Assembly (NCBI RefSeq): GCF_043557345.1
Contig: NZ_JBIFFV010000007.1
Location: 124,001 to 188,000 of the forward strand
DNA length: 64,000 bases
DNA from: Sulfitobacter sp043557345
GTDB lineage: Bacteria; Pseudomonadota; Alphaproteobacteria; Rhodobacterales; Rhodobacteraceae
Reading direction: 5' to 3'
Both the position numbers and the translations under genes were made by a program. The notes beneath the pieces are model-generated. The model was given only the letters and a program-made list of their open reading frames with translations. It did no database searches and was not told the DNA's origin. Below, in pieces: positions 1-9,595 of this stretch (the first letter of the stretch is position 1; each line of letters opens with the position of its first letter).

Positions 1-884
1 GACAGCGCCTCGGCCACTGCTCTGTCGGGGTCATAGGCGTCATTTTCCAAAAAGGCAGGCGCTGCCGCCTCATAGGCTGCGGCAAGCCTGTCGGCGGCGG
101 CATCTGCTACGGTCTGCGTCTCGCCATAGGCGACGGCAACGGGGCCGCAATCGGGAATATCCGCCGCCGGGAAACCCATGAACAGGCTGGCCGTAAGCGC
201 CTCCGCAGCTTCGCAGGCGGCGACCCCTTCATAGAGTTCACGCCCCGGCGACATTTCGGTCGATTGAAACGGGATCGGCACCAAATACGACATCTGGCGA
301 AAGGCTTTGGCCGGACGCTGGCCGGTCGTCATGATCCGGTCGAGCTGACGGGCCGCGGCGGCGCCGGTATCGGCCATGTCCACATGCGGATAGGTGCGAA
401 AACCGACGAGCACATCGACATTCGCAACGAAATCTTCAGAGATATTGCCGTGCAGATCGAGCGCCGTAGCGATCGGCACCTCCGGCCCCACGACCGCACG
501 CAGACGGCGGACAAGCTCTCCTTCCCCGTCGTCGAGATGCTCCGCCACCATAGCCCCGTGCAGGTCCAGAAAGACCCCGTCGAGCGGCCCGGCCTGCCGA
601 ATGCCTTCGATAATCTCGCCCGCAATCGTCTCATAGGCGTCGCGGCTGACATGGGCCGAGGGGATCGCCCCCGCCCAGAGGATCGGAACGATCTCCCAAC
701 CCTGCACTTGGCCCACCCGCAGCGCGCCCGCCATGCCAAGGTTGACCTCTTCGAAGGCGGGCAACATCGCCGCGCCGCGCACCATGGGGACATAGCCGCC
801 GCCCAGTTGAAAAGCCTGCATATCCGCCGGGTTGGGGGCGAATGTGTTCGTCTCGTGCAGAAAGCCCGCAACAGCCACGCGCAT
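1..884 (-). CDS. M81 family metallopeptidase (MlrC-like), C-terminus cut by window edge
   Basis: The reading frame runs from an ATG at 884 to the window edge and gives the first 294 residues. The start, MRVAVAGFLHETNTFAPNP, is the typical opening of the M81/MlrC (microcystinase C, DUF1485) family, with the metal-binding motif GFLHETNTF. Further family features are FLDLHGAMV near residue 115 and ALDLHGNIS, whose histidines are expected zinc ligands, and GFRTYPHVD. Known members hydrolyse linear peptides or amide bonds; the substrate here cannot be told. It is divergent from an IclR regulator, with 148 bases between the start codons holding a palindrome, so the regulator probably controls it. 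Family assignment is confident; the true substrate is unknown. Confidence 0.85.
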   Translation of the reverse strand, partial: MRVAVAGFLHETNTFAPNPADMQAFQLGGGYVPMVRGAAMLPAFEEVNLGMAGALRVGQVQGWEIVPILWAGAIPSAHVSRDAYETIAGEIIEGIRQAGPLDGVFLDLHGAMVAEHLDDGEGELVRRLRAVVGPEVPIATALDLHGNISEDFVANVDVLVGFRTYPHVDMADTGAAAARQLDRIMTTGQRPAKAFRQMSYLVPIPFQSTEMSPGRELYEGVAACEAAEALTASLFMGFPAADIPDCGPVAVAYGETQTVADAAADRLAAAYEAAAPAFLENDAYDPDRAVAEAL

Positions 885-954
885 TCCAGAACCACTTTCC
901 AAACCTGTCTCCTTCGCCTTCTCGGCCCCTTCATCGGCAAGGCCACGCCCATTG

Positions 955-973
955 TGTATCGCATTGCAATACA
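955..973. promoter_or_regulatory. 19-bp near-perfect palindrome, candidate IclR operator
   Basis: TGTATCGCATTGCAATACA reads the same on both strands at 16 of 19 positions, the exceptions being the centre base and one symmetric pair. It lies about 60-80 bases from both divergent start codons (M81 peptidase at 884, IclR regulator at 1033). IclR-family proteins bind short palindromes in such divergent intergenic regions. That this regulator binds here is inference. Confidence 0.5.
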
Positions 974-1032
974 GCTATAGTGCACAGCAAGCGTAAGCGG
1001 CGCTTTAACGATTCGTCAACTACAGGCCATTT

Positions 1033-1839
1033 ATGAGTAGATTTTTCCGTGAAGACGCCTCGCAGGCGGCGCAGAATCAGGCAGAGGACGACCGTTTGTT
1101 CGTCCGGGCGGCAGATCGCGCAATGCAGGTGCTGGGGGCCTTTCACAACGCGACCGGGCCAATGACCCTTTCCGACATCGCCAAGAGTGCCAGCATCGAC
1201 CGATCCGCGGCGCAACGGCTGGTCCATACGCTCACCAAACTCGGCTATATCCGGCGCAGCGGGGATGACCGCGGCTACCTGCCGGGCATTCGCCTGCTGG
1301 ATCACACGCTTGATCTGCTGCGGCTCGACCCCGTGGTGCAGAAGGCCACCCCCGTCTTGCTGGAACTGCGCAAATCCCTACGCGAGCGGGTCGATCTCAG
1401 CCTCTATGACGAGACGCGGCTGATCTATGCCCTGCGCATGCAAAGCAAACGCGAGACCTTTTTCGCCACCCTCGTGGGTCATAGCGTGCCGACCTTTTGC
1501 ACCGCGGGCGGCCGCGCCGCGCTGGCACAGCTTCCCGATGACGCGGCGCGCGAAATTCTCACCCGCGCACCTTTGCACCCTTTCACCGCCAGCACCAAGA
1601 CCGACCCCGAAGCGATCATGGCCGAGCTTGGCACCGCCCGCGAAAACCGCTTTGCCGTGGTCTGCGATGAATATGCTTTGGGCGAGGTGGCGGTAGGCGT
1701 CGCCATCACCAACCGGAACGGCGCGCCCTTAAGCGCGATACATCTCGCAGGCTCCCTCTCGGAATACACGCCGGAGGAATTTGTCGCCAAGGCCGCCCCC
1801 CTCGCCATAGAGGCCGCCAGTGCCATCATGGCCGGGTGA
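1033..1839 (+). CDS. IclR family transcriptional regulator
   Basis: 268 residues. An N-terminal winged helix-turn-helix (about 25-90) carries the IclR pattern in which a regulator 'AADRAMQVLGAF' helix leads into MTLSDIAKSASIDRSAAQRL and LVHTLTKLGYI. It is followed by the IclR effector-binding domain (about 95-265) with LVGHSVPTFCTAGGRA and the C-terminal FAVVCDEYALGEVAVGVAI segment typical of the family. The ligand is unknown. It probably regulates the divergent M81 peptidase gene, its own gene and perhaps the amidase gene that starts 145 bases downstream on the same strand. No strong ribosome-binding site precedes the ATG; the start is chosen because it keeps the whole DNA-binding domain. 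Confidence 0.9.
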   Translation: MSRFFREDASQAAQNQAEDDRLFVRAADRAMQVLGAFHNATGPMTLSDIAKSASIDRSAAQRLVHTLTKLGYIRRSGDDRGYLPGIRLLDHTLDLLRLDPVVQKATPVLLELRKSLRERVDLSLYDETRLIYALRMQSKRETFFATLVGHSVPTFCTAGGRAALAQLPDDAAREILTRAPLHPFTASTKTDPEAIMAELGTARENRFAVVCDEYALGEVAVGVAITNRNGAPLSAIHLAGSLSEYTPEEFVAKAAPLAIEAASAIMAG

Positions 1840-1984
1840 TGGCCCAAAGCCTCGAATATAGTCACCCCCGCCTTCGGCAAAGGGTTTCGCCGCGAATTTA
1901 CTTGCGTTGCTAAATTCTTTCTCCGAAGTTCGCGACATCAGGGCGCGGATGCGGCTTTGAAAACCACGAACGAAAGGAACCGGA

Positions 1985-3403
1985 ATGACCGACAGTAAAC
2001 CGCTTTGGCAATGGGACGCGCAGGAAATCGCACGCGCGACCCGCGCAGGAAAACTCTCGGCGGTTGAAGCGACCGAGGCGGCGATTGCCCGCATGGAAGA
2101 GGTCAATCCGGCTTTGAACGCAGTGGTCGAGACCCTCGCCGATGAGGCCCGCGCCGAGGCTGCCGCCCTCGACAAAAGCGACGCGCCCAAAGGGCCGCTG
2201 CATGGTGTTCCGGTCACGATCAAGATCAACGTCGACCAAAAAGGCCATGCCACCAGCAACGGCGTGCCCGCCTTCAAAGACATCATCGCGCCCGAGGATG
2301 CGCCGGTGGTGCGCAACCTCAAACGGGCGGGTGCCATCGTGATCGGGCGCACCAACACGCCGGAGTTTTCCTTTCGCGCCGATACCGACAACCCGCTCTA
2401 CGGGCGCACCCACAACCCCTGGGGGCAGCACCTTTCGGCGGGCGGCTCCTCGGGTGGGGCGGGGGCGGCTGTCATGGCCGGGATCGGCGCGCTGGCCCAT
2501 GGCAACGACATCGGCGGCTCCCTGCGTTTCCCCGCCTCGGCCAATGGCGCGGTGACGGTCAAGCCGGGTCTGGGCCGGGTGCCCGCCTACAACCCCAGCC
2601 AAAAGGCCGAGCGCGGACTTTTGGCGCAATCCATGTCGGTGCAGGGGCTGATCGTGCGCAAGGCGGCGGACCTGCATCTGTCGATGCCCAGCCTGATCGC
2701 CGCAGACGCGCGTGACCCCTTCCATGTGCCGCTGCCTTGGCGCGGCGAAGCGATCGAAGGCCCGATCCGCGTGGCCTTCACCCGCGATGACTTCGGCTTT
2801 GGCCTGCATCCGGATGTGGCCACCGCGCTCGACAAAGCCGCCTCTGCCCTGTCCAACGCAGGCTACGCCGTCGAAGAGGTGGAACCACCCCTTGCCTATG
2901 AAGCCGGAAAGAACGGCTATCGCGCCCTGATGGGCGAAGTCGAAGCGCTGATGGGCGAGGACATCCAAGCCCATGGTTCCGACGATCTGAAGGCGATCTT
3001 TGAGGATTACTACGCCGAATACCCGCCTTTCAAAGGCACCGAACAGCTCGCCATGCTGGCCAAACGCACCCATTACGCGCGCGAATGGTCGCTGTTTCTT
3101 AAGGACTACCCCCTCGTGCTGACCCCCTTCATGTTCGCCCCCTTCTTCACCGCCGGGCGCGACACCGAAGGCCGCGAAGGCGTGCGCGACGTCTTGGGCA
3201 AGGGGCTTTGGTCTTTCGTGATGAACTTCACCGGCCTGCCTGCGGGCAACATCCCCACGCATATCGCGGAACTGCCCCAAGGCCCGCAGCCCATCGGCGT
3301 GCAAATCGCAGGCCGCCGCTGGCGCGAGGATCTGATCGTCGACGCAATGGCCGCGATCGAAGATGAGATCGCCCCGGTTTGCACGCGGCTGTGGGGGGCG
3401 TGA
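1985..3403 (+). CDS. Amidase (amidase signature family)
   Basis: 472 residues, full length for the amidase signature (AS) family. The Ser-cisSer-Lys triad is visible: Lys80 in PVTIKINVDQKG, the cis-serine at about 155 in SAGGSSGGAGAA, and the nucleophile Ser179 in GNDIGGSLRFPAS. The spacing is right for the family. AS enzymes hydrolyse amides to acid and ammonia in the cytoplasm; there is no signal peptide, and the substrate cannot be read from sequence. The missing GatB/GatC partners and the length argue against GatA. A GGAAC(C)GGA segment just before the ATG can serve as ribosome-binding site. It is followed by a clear hairpin terminator. Its position after an IclR regulator and an M81 peptidase suggests a catabolic role. 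Confidence 0.9.
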   Translation: MTDSKPLWQWDAQEIARATRAGKLSAVEATEAAIARMEEVNPALNAVVETLADEARAEAAALDKSDAPKGPLHGVPVTIKINVDQKGHATSNGVPAFKDIIAPEDAPVVRNLKRAGAIVIGRTNTPEFSFRADTDNPLYGRTHNPWGQHLSAGGSSGGAGAAVMAGIGALAHGNDIGGSLRFPASANGAVTVKPGLGRVPAYNPSQKAERGLLAQSMSVQGLIVRKAADLHLSMPSLIAADARDPFHVPLPWRGEAIEGPIRVAFTRDDFGFGLHPDVATALDKAASALSNAGYAVEEVEPPLAYEAGKNGYRALMGEVEALMGEDIQAHGSDDLKAIFEDYYAEYPPFKGTEQLAMLAKRTHYAREWSLFLKDYPLVLTPFMFAPFFTAGRDTEGREGVRDVLGKGLWSFVMNFTGLPAGNIPTHIAELPQGPQPIGVQIAGRRWREDLIVDAMAAIEDEIAPVCTRLWGA

Positions 3404-3426
3404 AGTAGCCTCAAAGCGTGACGCCG

Positions 3427-3459
3427 ATGGCCCGCATCTACTGTGAGGCGGGCCATTTT
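3427..3459 (+). terminator. Rho-independent terminator after the amidase gene
   Basis: Perfect 9-bp stem ATGGCCCGC / GCGGGCCAT with a 12-base loop, followed by a short T run. It starts 23 bases after the amidase stop codon. Confidence 0.7.
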
Positions 3460-3529
3460 CTAGGGCCAGCCCAAGCGCCTCCCGGCTTCTTGCGGCGGCG
3501 AAATCCGCTTTAGAGTTCACGAAACGGCA

Positions 3530-3555
3530 AAGGCGAGGGGCCACCCCCTCGCCTT
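3530..3555 (-). terminator. Rho-independent terminator of the symporter gene
   Basis: Stem AAGGCGAGGGG pairs with CCCCTCGCCTT around a short loop. On the minus strand it lies just past the symporter stop codon at 3565 and continues into a T-containing tail. Confidence 0.6.
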
Positions 3556-3564
3556 CCCTCGTGT

Positions 3565-5019
3565 TCAGTCAGCCTTGGCGCCCTGCGTTTCACGGGCAAC
3601 ATTGCTGTTCCAGATCGTATGGTCGACGCCGTCGCCAAGCTCGGCATATTCGGCGATCCTGAACATCGGCTCTTTCCCGGCCTTGCGCTGCGCGAAATAG
3701 TCCCGCGTGAGTTTGGCGACGGTCTTGGACAGGATCAGAATGGCGATCAGGTTGACCGTCGCCATCAGCGCCATGGAGGCATCGGCGAAGTTGAACACGG
3801 TCGTGACCGCCTGCAACGAGCCCCAGACCACCATCGCGACCACAAGCGCCTTCAGCACGAGAAGCGGGATACGCTTGCCCATCCCAAGGAACTCCATCGC
3901 ATTCTCGGCATAGGAATAATTCCCGATGATCGAGGTAAAGGCGAAGAACAGGATGGCGATCCCGATGAAGATCGGACCGAATGCGCCAATATGCTGTTCC
4001 AAAGCGATCTGCGTCAGCGCCATGCCGGTCGCCGCACCTTCGGAATAGTCGACCGCGCCCGACAGCAGGATCATCAGCGCCGTCGCCGTGCAGATCACCA
4101 GCGTATCGATAAAGACGCCAAGCCCCTGCACCAGCCCCTGACTGGATGGATGGTGCGGATCGGGCACCGCGACGGCGGCGATGTTCGGGGCCGAGCCCAT
4201 GCCCGCCTCGTTCGAGAACAGACCGCGCTTCACCCCGTTGAGCAGGGCCACCATGAAGCCACCGGTAAAGCCCCCCGCCGCCGCCTCGAAACCAAAGGCA
4301 GATTTGACGATCAGGGCCAGCATGGCGGGCACATCGGCGATGTTCAAAACCACGATTAGCAGCGCCACGACGATATAGAGACCGGCCATGGCAGGAACGA
4401 TCTTTTCCGCCACCCGCGCGATGGATTTGATCCCGCCAAAGATGACGATGCCCGCGATACCGCCGACGACAAGGCCGGTGACGAGCTTGGGAATGGCAAA
4501 GGCTTCCTCCATCGCGACCGAGATCGAGTTTGCCTGCACCGCCGAGAAGATCAGACCGAAGCTGACGATAAGGCAGACCGAAAAGACATAGCCCATGGCG
4601 TTCGACCCGATGCCCCGGGACATGTAGAAGGCCGGTCCGCCCCGGTATTGCCCGTCCGCGTTCCGAACCTTGTAAAGCTGCGCCAAGGTAGACTCCGCAT
4701 AGGCCGTGGCCATGCCGACAAGCGCCACAACCCACATCCAGAACACAGCCCCCGGTCCGCCGAGATAGATCGCCACAGCCACCCCGGCGAGGTTGCCCGT
4801 ACCGACCCGGCTGGCGAGAGAGATCGTCAGCGCCTGAAATGGCGAAATGCCCGCGGCGGAAGTGTCACGCGAGGATCGGACCACGCGAAAGAACTCGGCG
4901 AAATGCCGGAATTGCAGGAAACCAGTGCGCCAGGTGAAATAAAGCCCGACAGCCAGCAGGCCATAGACGAGGACGTAGCCCCACAAGACGGTGTTCAGGA
5001 AATCGACGATTGCGGTCAT
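3565..5019 (-). CDS. Alanine or glycine:cation symporter (AGCS family)
   Basis: 484 residues, highly hydrophobic, with about ten to eleven predicted membrane segments. AGCS signatures are present: LASRVGTGNLAGVAVAIYLG near residue 70, GGPAFYMSRGIG near 128, and LFSNEAGMGSAPNIAAVAV near 270. Members import alanine, glycine or related amino acids with sodium or protons. There is no signal peptide. The ATG is preceded by GAGGGGG. It stands as a single gene with its own terminator, convergent with the amidase. A second, distinct AGCS protein is encoded at 18678-20225. Which amino acid is carried cannot be decided from sequence. Confidence 0.92.
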   Translation of the reverse strand: MTAIVDFLNTVLWGYVLVYGLLAVGLYFTWRTGFLQFRHFAEFFRVVRSSRDTSAAGISPFQALTISLASRVGTGNLAGVAVAIYLGGPGAVFWMWVVALVGMATAYAESTLAQLYKVRNADGQYRGGPAFYMSRGIGSNAMGYVFSVCLIVSFGLIFSAVQANSISVAMEEAFAIPKLVTGLVVGGIAGIVIFGGIKSIARVAEKIVPAMAGLYIVVALLIVVLNIADVPAMLALIVKSAFGFEAAAGGFTGGFMVALLNGVKRGLFSNEAGMGSAPNIAAVAVPDPHHPSSQGLVQGLGVFIDTLVICTATALMILLSGAVDYSEGAATGMALTQIALEQHIGAFGPIFIGIAILFFAFTSIIGNYSYAENAMEFLGMGKRIPLLVLKALVVAMVVWGSLQAVTTVFNFADASMALMATVNLIAILILSKTVAKLTRDYFAQRKAGKEPMFRIAEYAELGDGVDHTIWNSNVARETQGAKAD

Positions 5020-5243
5020 AATCTTGCCCCCTCGTTTACATGTTCAACAACTAACCCGTCGACAGACAAGGGAAAGCGTTGAACCGAAATGAAAATGCCC
5101 GGCGCGGGTCAGTCATGGGCTTCGCAGAATATGCGCACCGCCGAGCGAATGTATGGTATTAACCTGATACGCGATCAGATGAAGAATGACGTAGGCCGCA
5201 GGCCGCGCATGGCCCGCGCGACACTGCGACTGCCTTCACACCC

Positions 5244-5555
5244 TCAGTGCGTCCACGCCCCGCGGCGACCGGTCGCGAAATTCTCGCCATAGCCGCCGGG
5301 GCGGACGTTGGGCTTACGCTTGTTGGGCAGTTGCACCTGTGCGTCGATGCCGTGATCGCGGGCGTATTCTTCGGCGGCTTCGCGGGTGTCGAACTGCAAG
5401 CGCACTTGGCTTTGCGTATCATCGGAAGACGTCCAGCCCATCAGCGGATCGACCCTGCGCGCTTCCGCGGGCGAAAACTCAAGCAGCCAGACACGGGTCT
5501 TGGCCGTGCCGGAGGACATCGCTGTACGGGCGGGTTGATAGATACGTGCGCGCAT
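5244..5555 (-). CDS. NADH-ubiquinone oxidoreductase accessory subunit, NDUFS4/ETC complex I 18-kDa type
   Basis: 103 residues. It has the ETC_C1_NDUFS4 pattern: N-terminal RIYQPARTAMSSGTAKT, the conserved LLEFSPAEARRVDPLMGWTSS, then VRLQFDTREAAEEYARDHGI and a basic, glycine-rich tail ending YGENFATGRRGAWTH. This accessory subunit sits on the peripheral arm of respiratory complex I and is found in alphaproteobacteria and mitochondria but not in enterobacteria. As usual for this gene, it lies away from the nuo operon. It supports an alphaproteobacterial origin for the window. Confidence 0.88.
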   Translation of the reverse strand: MRARIYQPARTAMSSGTAKTRVWLLEFSPAEARRVDPLMGWTSSDDTQSQVRLQFDTREAAEEYARDHGIDAQVQLPNKRKPNVRPGGYGENFATGRRGAWTH

Positions 5556-5696
5556 TTCGGGACTCTCGCTTCAATAACCTCGGGCTTTATCTAATATTCC
5601 GTGCCTAGGGGCAAGGGAATGCAGGCCCGCGCAGATAAACCCTACCATGCTGCGGTGCAGAGACTACATCAAGATCACCCCATTGGAGTGTTCCAT

Positions 5697-5981
5697 ATGA
5701 CCCCCTTCGCCCTCTTCGCCCTACAAAGCCAGATCGCCGCCCTCGCGGTGGAAGCCCAGATCGTGATGTCGTTGCGCCTCTTGGGCATGGCAGGCGCGCT
5801 GCCCGCCCGCCCCGGTGAGAACAACCGCATGGTGGCCGAGAAAGGCCCGGCCATGGTCAAAGCCTTCGCCGCCGGGACGCAGGCGATGATGCTGGGCAAG
5901 CGCCCCGATCAGATCATGGATGCCTCCCTCGCCCCGCTTGCCCGCAAGGTGCGACAGAATCGCAAACGGCTGATGAAGTAG
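5697..5981 (+). CDS. Small helical protein of unknown function, often labelled 'antifreeze protein' in Rhodobacterales
   Basis: 94 residues from the ATG at 5697, which has a GGAG 12 bases upstream; a longer frame from 5601 has no such site. The protein is rich in Ala, Met and Leu and should be almost fully helical: MTPFALFALQSQIAALAVEA, then a GMAGALPARPGENNRMVAEK turn, a second helix and a basic C-terminus (KVRQNRKRLMK). From memory, similar short proteins are common in Rhodobacterales and carry an unsupported 'antifreeze' name. The two amphipathic helices and basic tail look more like a phasin or coiled-coil protein. Function is unknown. Confidence 0.65.
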   Translation: MTPFALFALQSQIAALAVEAQIVMSLRLLGMAGALPARPGENNRMVAEKGPAMVKAFAAGTQAMMLGKRPDQIMDASLAPLARKVRQNRKRLMK

Positions 5982-6015
5982 CGGCAAAAGCGCCCTTCGC
6001 GCCCCCCTGCCCCTT

Positions 6016-6030
6016 GAACCCCGCGTGAAA
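6016..6030 (+). promoter_or_regulatory. Candidate LexA (SOS) box upstream of uvrB
   Basis: GAAC-N7-GAAA lies 39-53 bases before the uvrB ATG. The alphaproteobacterial LexA site is GAAC-N7-GAAC, so this has one mismatch. SOS control of uvrB is known in other bacteria; here it is inference. Confidence 0.35.
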
Positions 6031-6068
6031 GAGGGCACCTATGGGAAGCTTGACGAAGGATACCCGCG

Positions 6069-8273
<2,205 letters not shown>

Positions 8274-8278
8274 AGAAA

Positions 8279-8305
8279 AAGGGCCGCCCCCGCGGGGTGG
8301 CCCTT
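8279..8305 (+). terminator. Rho-independent terminator after uvrB
   Basis: A 12-bp stem, AAGGGCCGCCCC with GGGGTGGCCCTT (one G-T pair), closes a three-base loop 6 bases after the uvrB stop codon. The A-rich left flank gives a T tract on the minus strand, so it may also stop minus-strand transcripts from the membrane-protein gene at 8332. Confidence 0.75.
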
Positions 8306-8331
8306 GCACGATCCGACACTAAACGCCGCAG

Positions 8332-8601
8332 CTACCGTCGCAGCGCCGCCACCAAGGCCAGCACCAGCGCCGCACCGATTGCCGCGACCACCAGCAGCAA
8401 AAGCAAGCCCCCCGCAGCCACCACCGTCACGCCCAGCGCGGCAAGGATGAAGGGCAGCGCCACGGCGCCGACGACACCCAGAACAAGGTAAAGAATACGG
8501 TTCCTGCCCGCCACGGCGCCGGCAATGGCCCCGGCGGCAAGCCCGACCACCACGAGTGCGATCAGCGCCACGGCGCCAAGTGTATCAAGAAAGGCTTCCA
8601 T
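8332..8601 (-). CDS. Small three-helix membrane protein, unknown function (GlsB/YeaQ-like pattern)
   Basis: 89 residues with three predicted membrane segments: about 8-30, 35-58 and 60-86. The GAIAGAVAGRNRILYLVLGVVGAVALPFI stretch, described here by its glycine spacing, recalls GlsB/YeaQ/YmgE stress-related membrane proteins, but the match is loose. AGGAG precedes the ATG. Its start is 17 bases after the stop of a 24-residue lipoprotein gene on the same strand, so the two are probably co-transcribed. It ends opposite the uvrB terminator. Function is unknown. Confidence 0.6.
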   Translation of the reverse strand: MEAFLDTLGAVALIALVVVGLAAGAIAGAVAGRNRILYLVLGVVGAVALPFILAALGVTVVAAGGLLLLLVVAAIGAALVLALVAALRR

Positions 8602-8618
8602 CGAAGGGAACTCCTAAA

Positions 8619-8693
8619 TCAAATGAAGGGTACGAAAGGCACGCCGCATCCCGCAAGGGTCAACAGCAGGCCAAGGGCAAACAATCGGCGCAT
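8619..8693 (-). CDS. Tiny lipoprotein of 24 residues
   Basis: The minus-strand frame reads MRRLFALGLLLTLAGCGVPF followed by VPFI. It has two arginines, a hydrophobic core and a lipobox LTLAGC with Cys16, so the mature product would be a lipid-anchored peptide of only nine residues. AAAGGAAC lies 7 bases before the ATG. The next gene on the strand starts 17 bases further on with its own ribosome-binding site. Similar tiny GVPFVP(L/F)I lipopeptides occur in related genomes as I remember them, but I cannot check this. The role is unknown; the closest general analogy is the small entericidin-like lipoproteins. Confidence 0.6.
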   Translation of the reverse strand: MRRLFALGLLLTLAGCGVPFVPFI

Positions 8694-8793
8694 CGGGGTT
8701 CCTTTCCAATCACGGCCAAACCAGCCGCACGCTCATCAGACCCGATCCGCCGCACAAAAACAATGGCGAACGCAGAGGATCGCCACAGCGAAA

Positions 8794-8813
8794 GGGAGGC
8801 GTCACCGCCTCCC
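8794..8813 (-). terminator. Rho-independent terminator of the PRC-barrel gene
   Basis: GGGAGGCG / CGCCTCCC, an 8-bp perfect stem with a 4-base loop followed by TTT on the minus strand, 20 bases after the stop codon at 8834. Confidence 0.65.
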
Positions 8814-8833
8814 CTAACTGCTTGGTGAGCTGT

Positions 8834-9190
8834 TCAAATCCAGTAATATGGCACGCCGTAGTGATCGAACGTCCGCTCTTGCCATGCGCGGTCGCTGTGC
8901 CACCGCTCGGTCCGTTCCGGCGCGCCTTTAACCGTCGCCTCGTCGATGTTCGTCATGAAACCATCGCGCGACGGGTCATAGTTCAACGCATTCCACGGCA
9001 CCGGGTAATGCTCTTCCCCGAGGCCCAGAAAACCGCCGAAGCCCATCACGGCATAGGCGACCTTGCCGGATTTCTTGTCGATCATCAGGTGATCGATATG
9101 GCCGATTTCGGTCCCATCCGCGCTGAAAACGGCGGTGCCGTTCACGTTGTCCGAAGAAACCAGCGATGCGGGTGCTGTCGTGTCAGTCAT
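8834..9190 (-). CDS. PRC-barrel domain protein
   Basis: 118 residues. A single PRC-barrel fills the first 75 positions: VNGTAVFSADGTEIGHIDHL, then MIDKKSGKVAYAVMGFGG and the EEHYPVPWNALNYD strand. The remainder, ending RTFDHYGVPYYWI, is typical of the stress-linked PRC-barrel proteins of alphaproteobacteria. The function of such stand-alone proteins is unproven; some relatives take part in photosynthetic complex or RNA-related assembly. It is divergent from a small membrane-protein gene at 9372, and both have the same ECF-type promoter pattern, which suggests joint stress induction. Confidence 0.85.
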   Translation of the reverse strand: MTDTTAPASLVSSDNVNGTAVFSADGTEIGHIDHLMIDKKSGKVAYAVMGFGGFLGLGEEHYPVPWNALNYDPSRDGFMTNIDEATVKGAPERTERWHSDRAWQERTFDHYGVPYYWI

Positions 9191-9223
9191 GGCTTGTTCC
9201 TCTCATGATTGCTGTACCGGCAA

Positions 9224-9249
9224 AACCCGAGATCGGCGGTGCCGGTTCC
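9224..9249 (-). promoter_or_regulatory. ECF-type promoter for the PRC-barrel gene
   Basis: On the minus strand GGAAC, 17 bases, then GGTT (GCGGGAACC ... CTCGGGTT in context). The -10-like end lies 34 bases before the ATG. It matches the EcfG-type consensus GGAAC-N16/17-CGTT except for one base, and it repeats the spacing and flanks of the divergent plus-strand site. Confidence 0.5.
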
Positions 9250-9303
9250 CGCAATACGGGCAGACTGGCGAGGATTGGCTCAGCCCCGTCGCGGCGCGGT
9301 GCG

Positions 9304-9329
9304 GGAACCAATAAGCCCGCCCTCGGGTT
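9304..9329 (+). promoter_or_regulatory. ECF-type promoter for the PLDc_N-type membrane protein gene
   Basis: GGAAC, 17 bases, then GGTT, again inside GCGGGAACC ... CTCGGGTT. The -10-like end lies 43 bases before the ATG at 9372. Spacing and flanking bases are the same as in the divergent minus-strand promoter. Confidence 0.5.
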
Positions 9330-9371
9330 GTCCACACAATAGAAACGCACGCATTCGAGAGGGATCAAACA

Positions 9372-9557
9372 ATGGAATATGGACTTTTAGGGCTCATCGT
9401 CCTCATCGCCGACATCTACGCCATCTATCAGGTCGCTACCTCAAACGCCTCGGGCGCGGCCAAGATCGCTTGGATCTTGGGCATCATCATCCTGCCGGTG
9501 CTGGGCTTTATCGCCTGGCTCATTGCAGGCCCCCGAGGCGACAAGGCTCACGTCTGA
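9372..9557 (+). CDS. Small membrane protein with PLDc_N-type domain
   Basis: 61 residues. Two membrane helices (about 3-20 and 30-52) carry the phospholipase D/cardiolipin synthase N-terminal pattern, with the AAKIAWILGIIILPVLGFIAWL core and a short positively charged C-terminus. Stand-alone PLDc_N proteins lack the catalytic HKD domains, so no enzyme activity is expected. GAGAGGGAT precedes the ATG. The divergent partner is a PRC-barrel gene with a matching ECF-type promoter, so a membrane-stress role is a reasonable guess. Confidence 0.75.
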   Translation: MEYGLLGLIVLIADIYAIYQVATSNASGAAKIAWILGIIILPVLGFIAWLIAGPRGDKAHV

Positions 9558-9576
9558 CGGGGCTCACGTCTGACGC
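9545..9576 (+). repeat. 16-bp tandem duplication across a stop codon
   Basis: GGCTCACGTCTGACG(G/C) occurs twice in direct succession, with 15 of 16 bases identical. The first copy contains the TGA stop of the 61-residue gene. It looks like a recent slippage duplication and has no visible role. Confidence 0.7.
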
Positions 9577-9595
9577 CCCTGACATAGCAACTGCG

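Noticed and set aside
1910..3544. 544-codon minus-strand frame opposite the amidase gene
   Set aside because: It is a shadow with low-complexity Arg/Gly composition; the amidase triad is on the plus strand.
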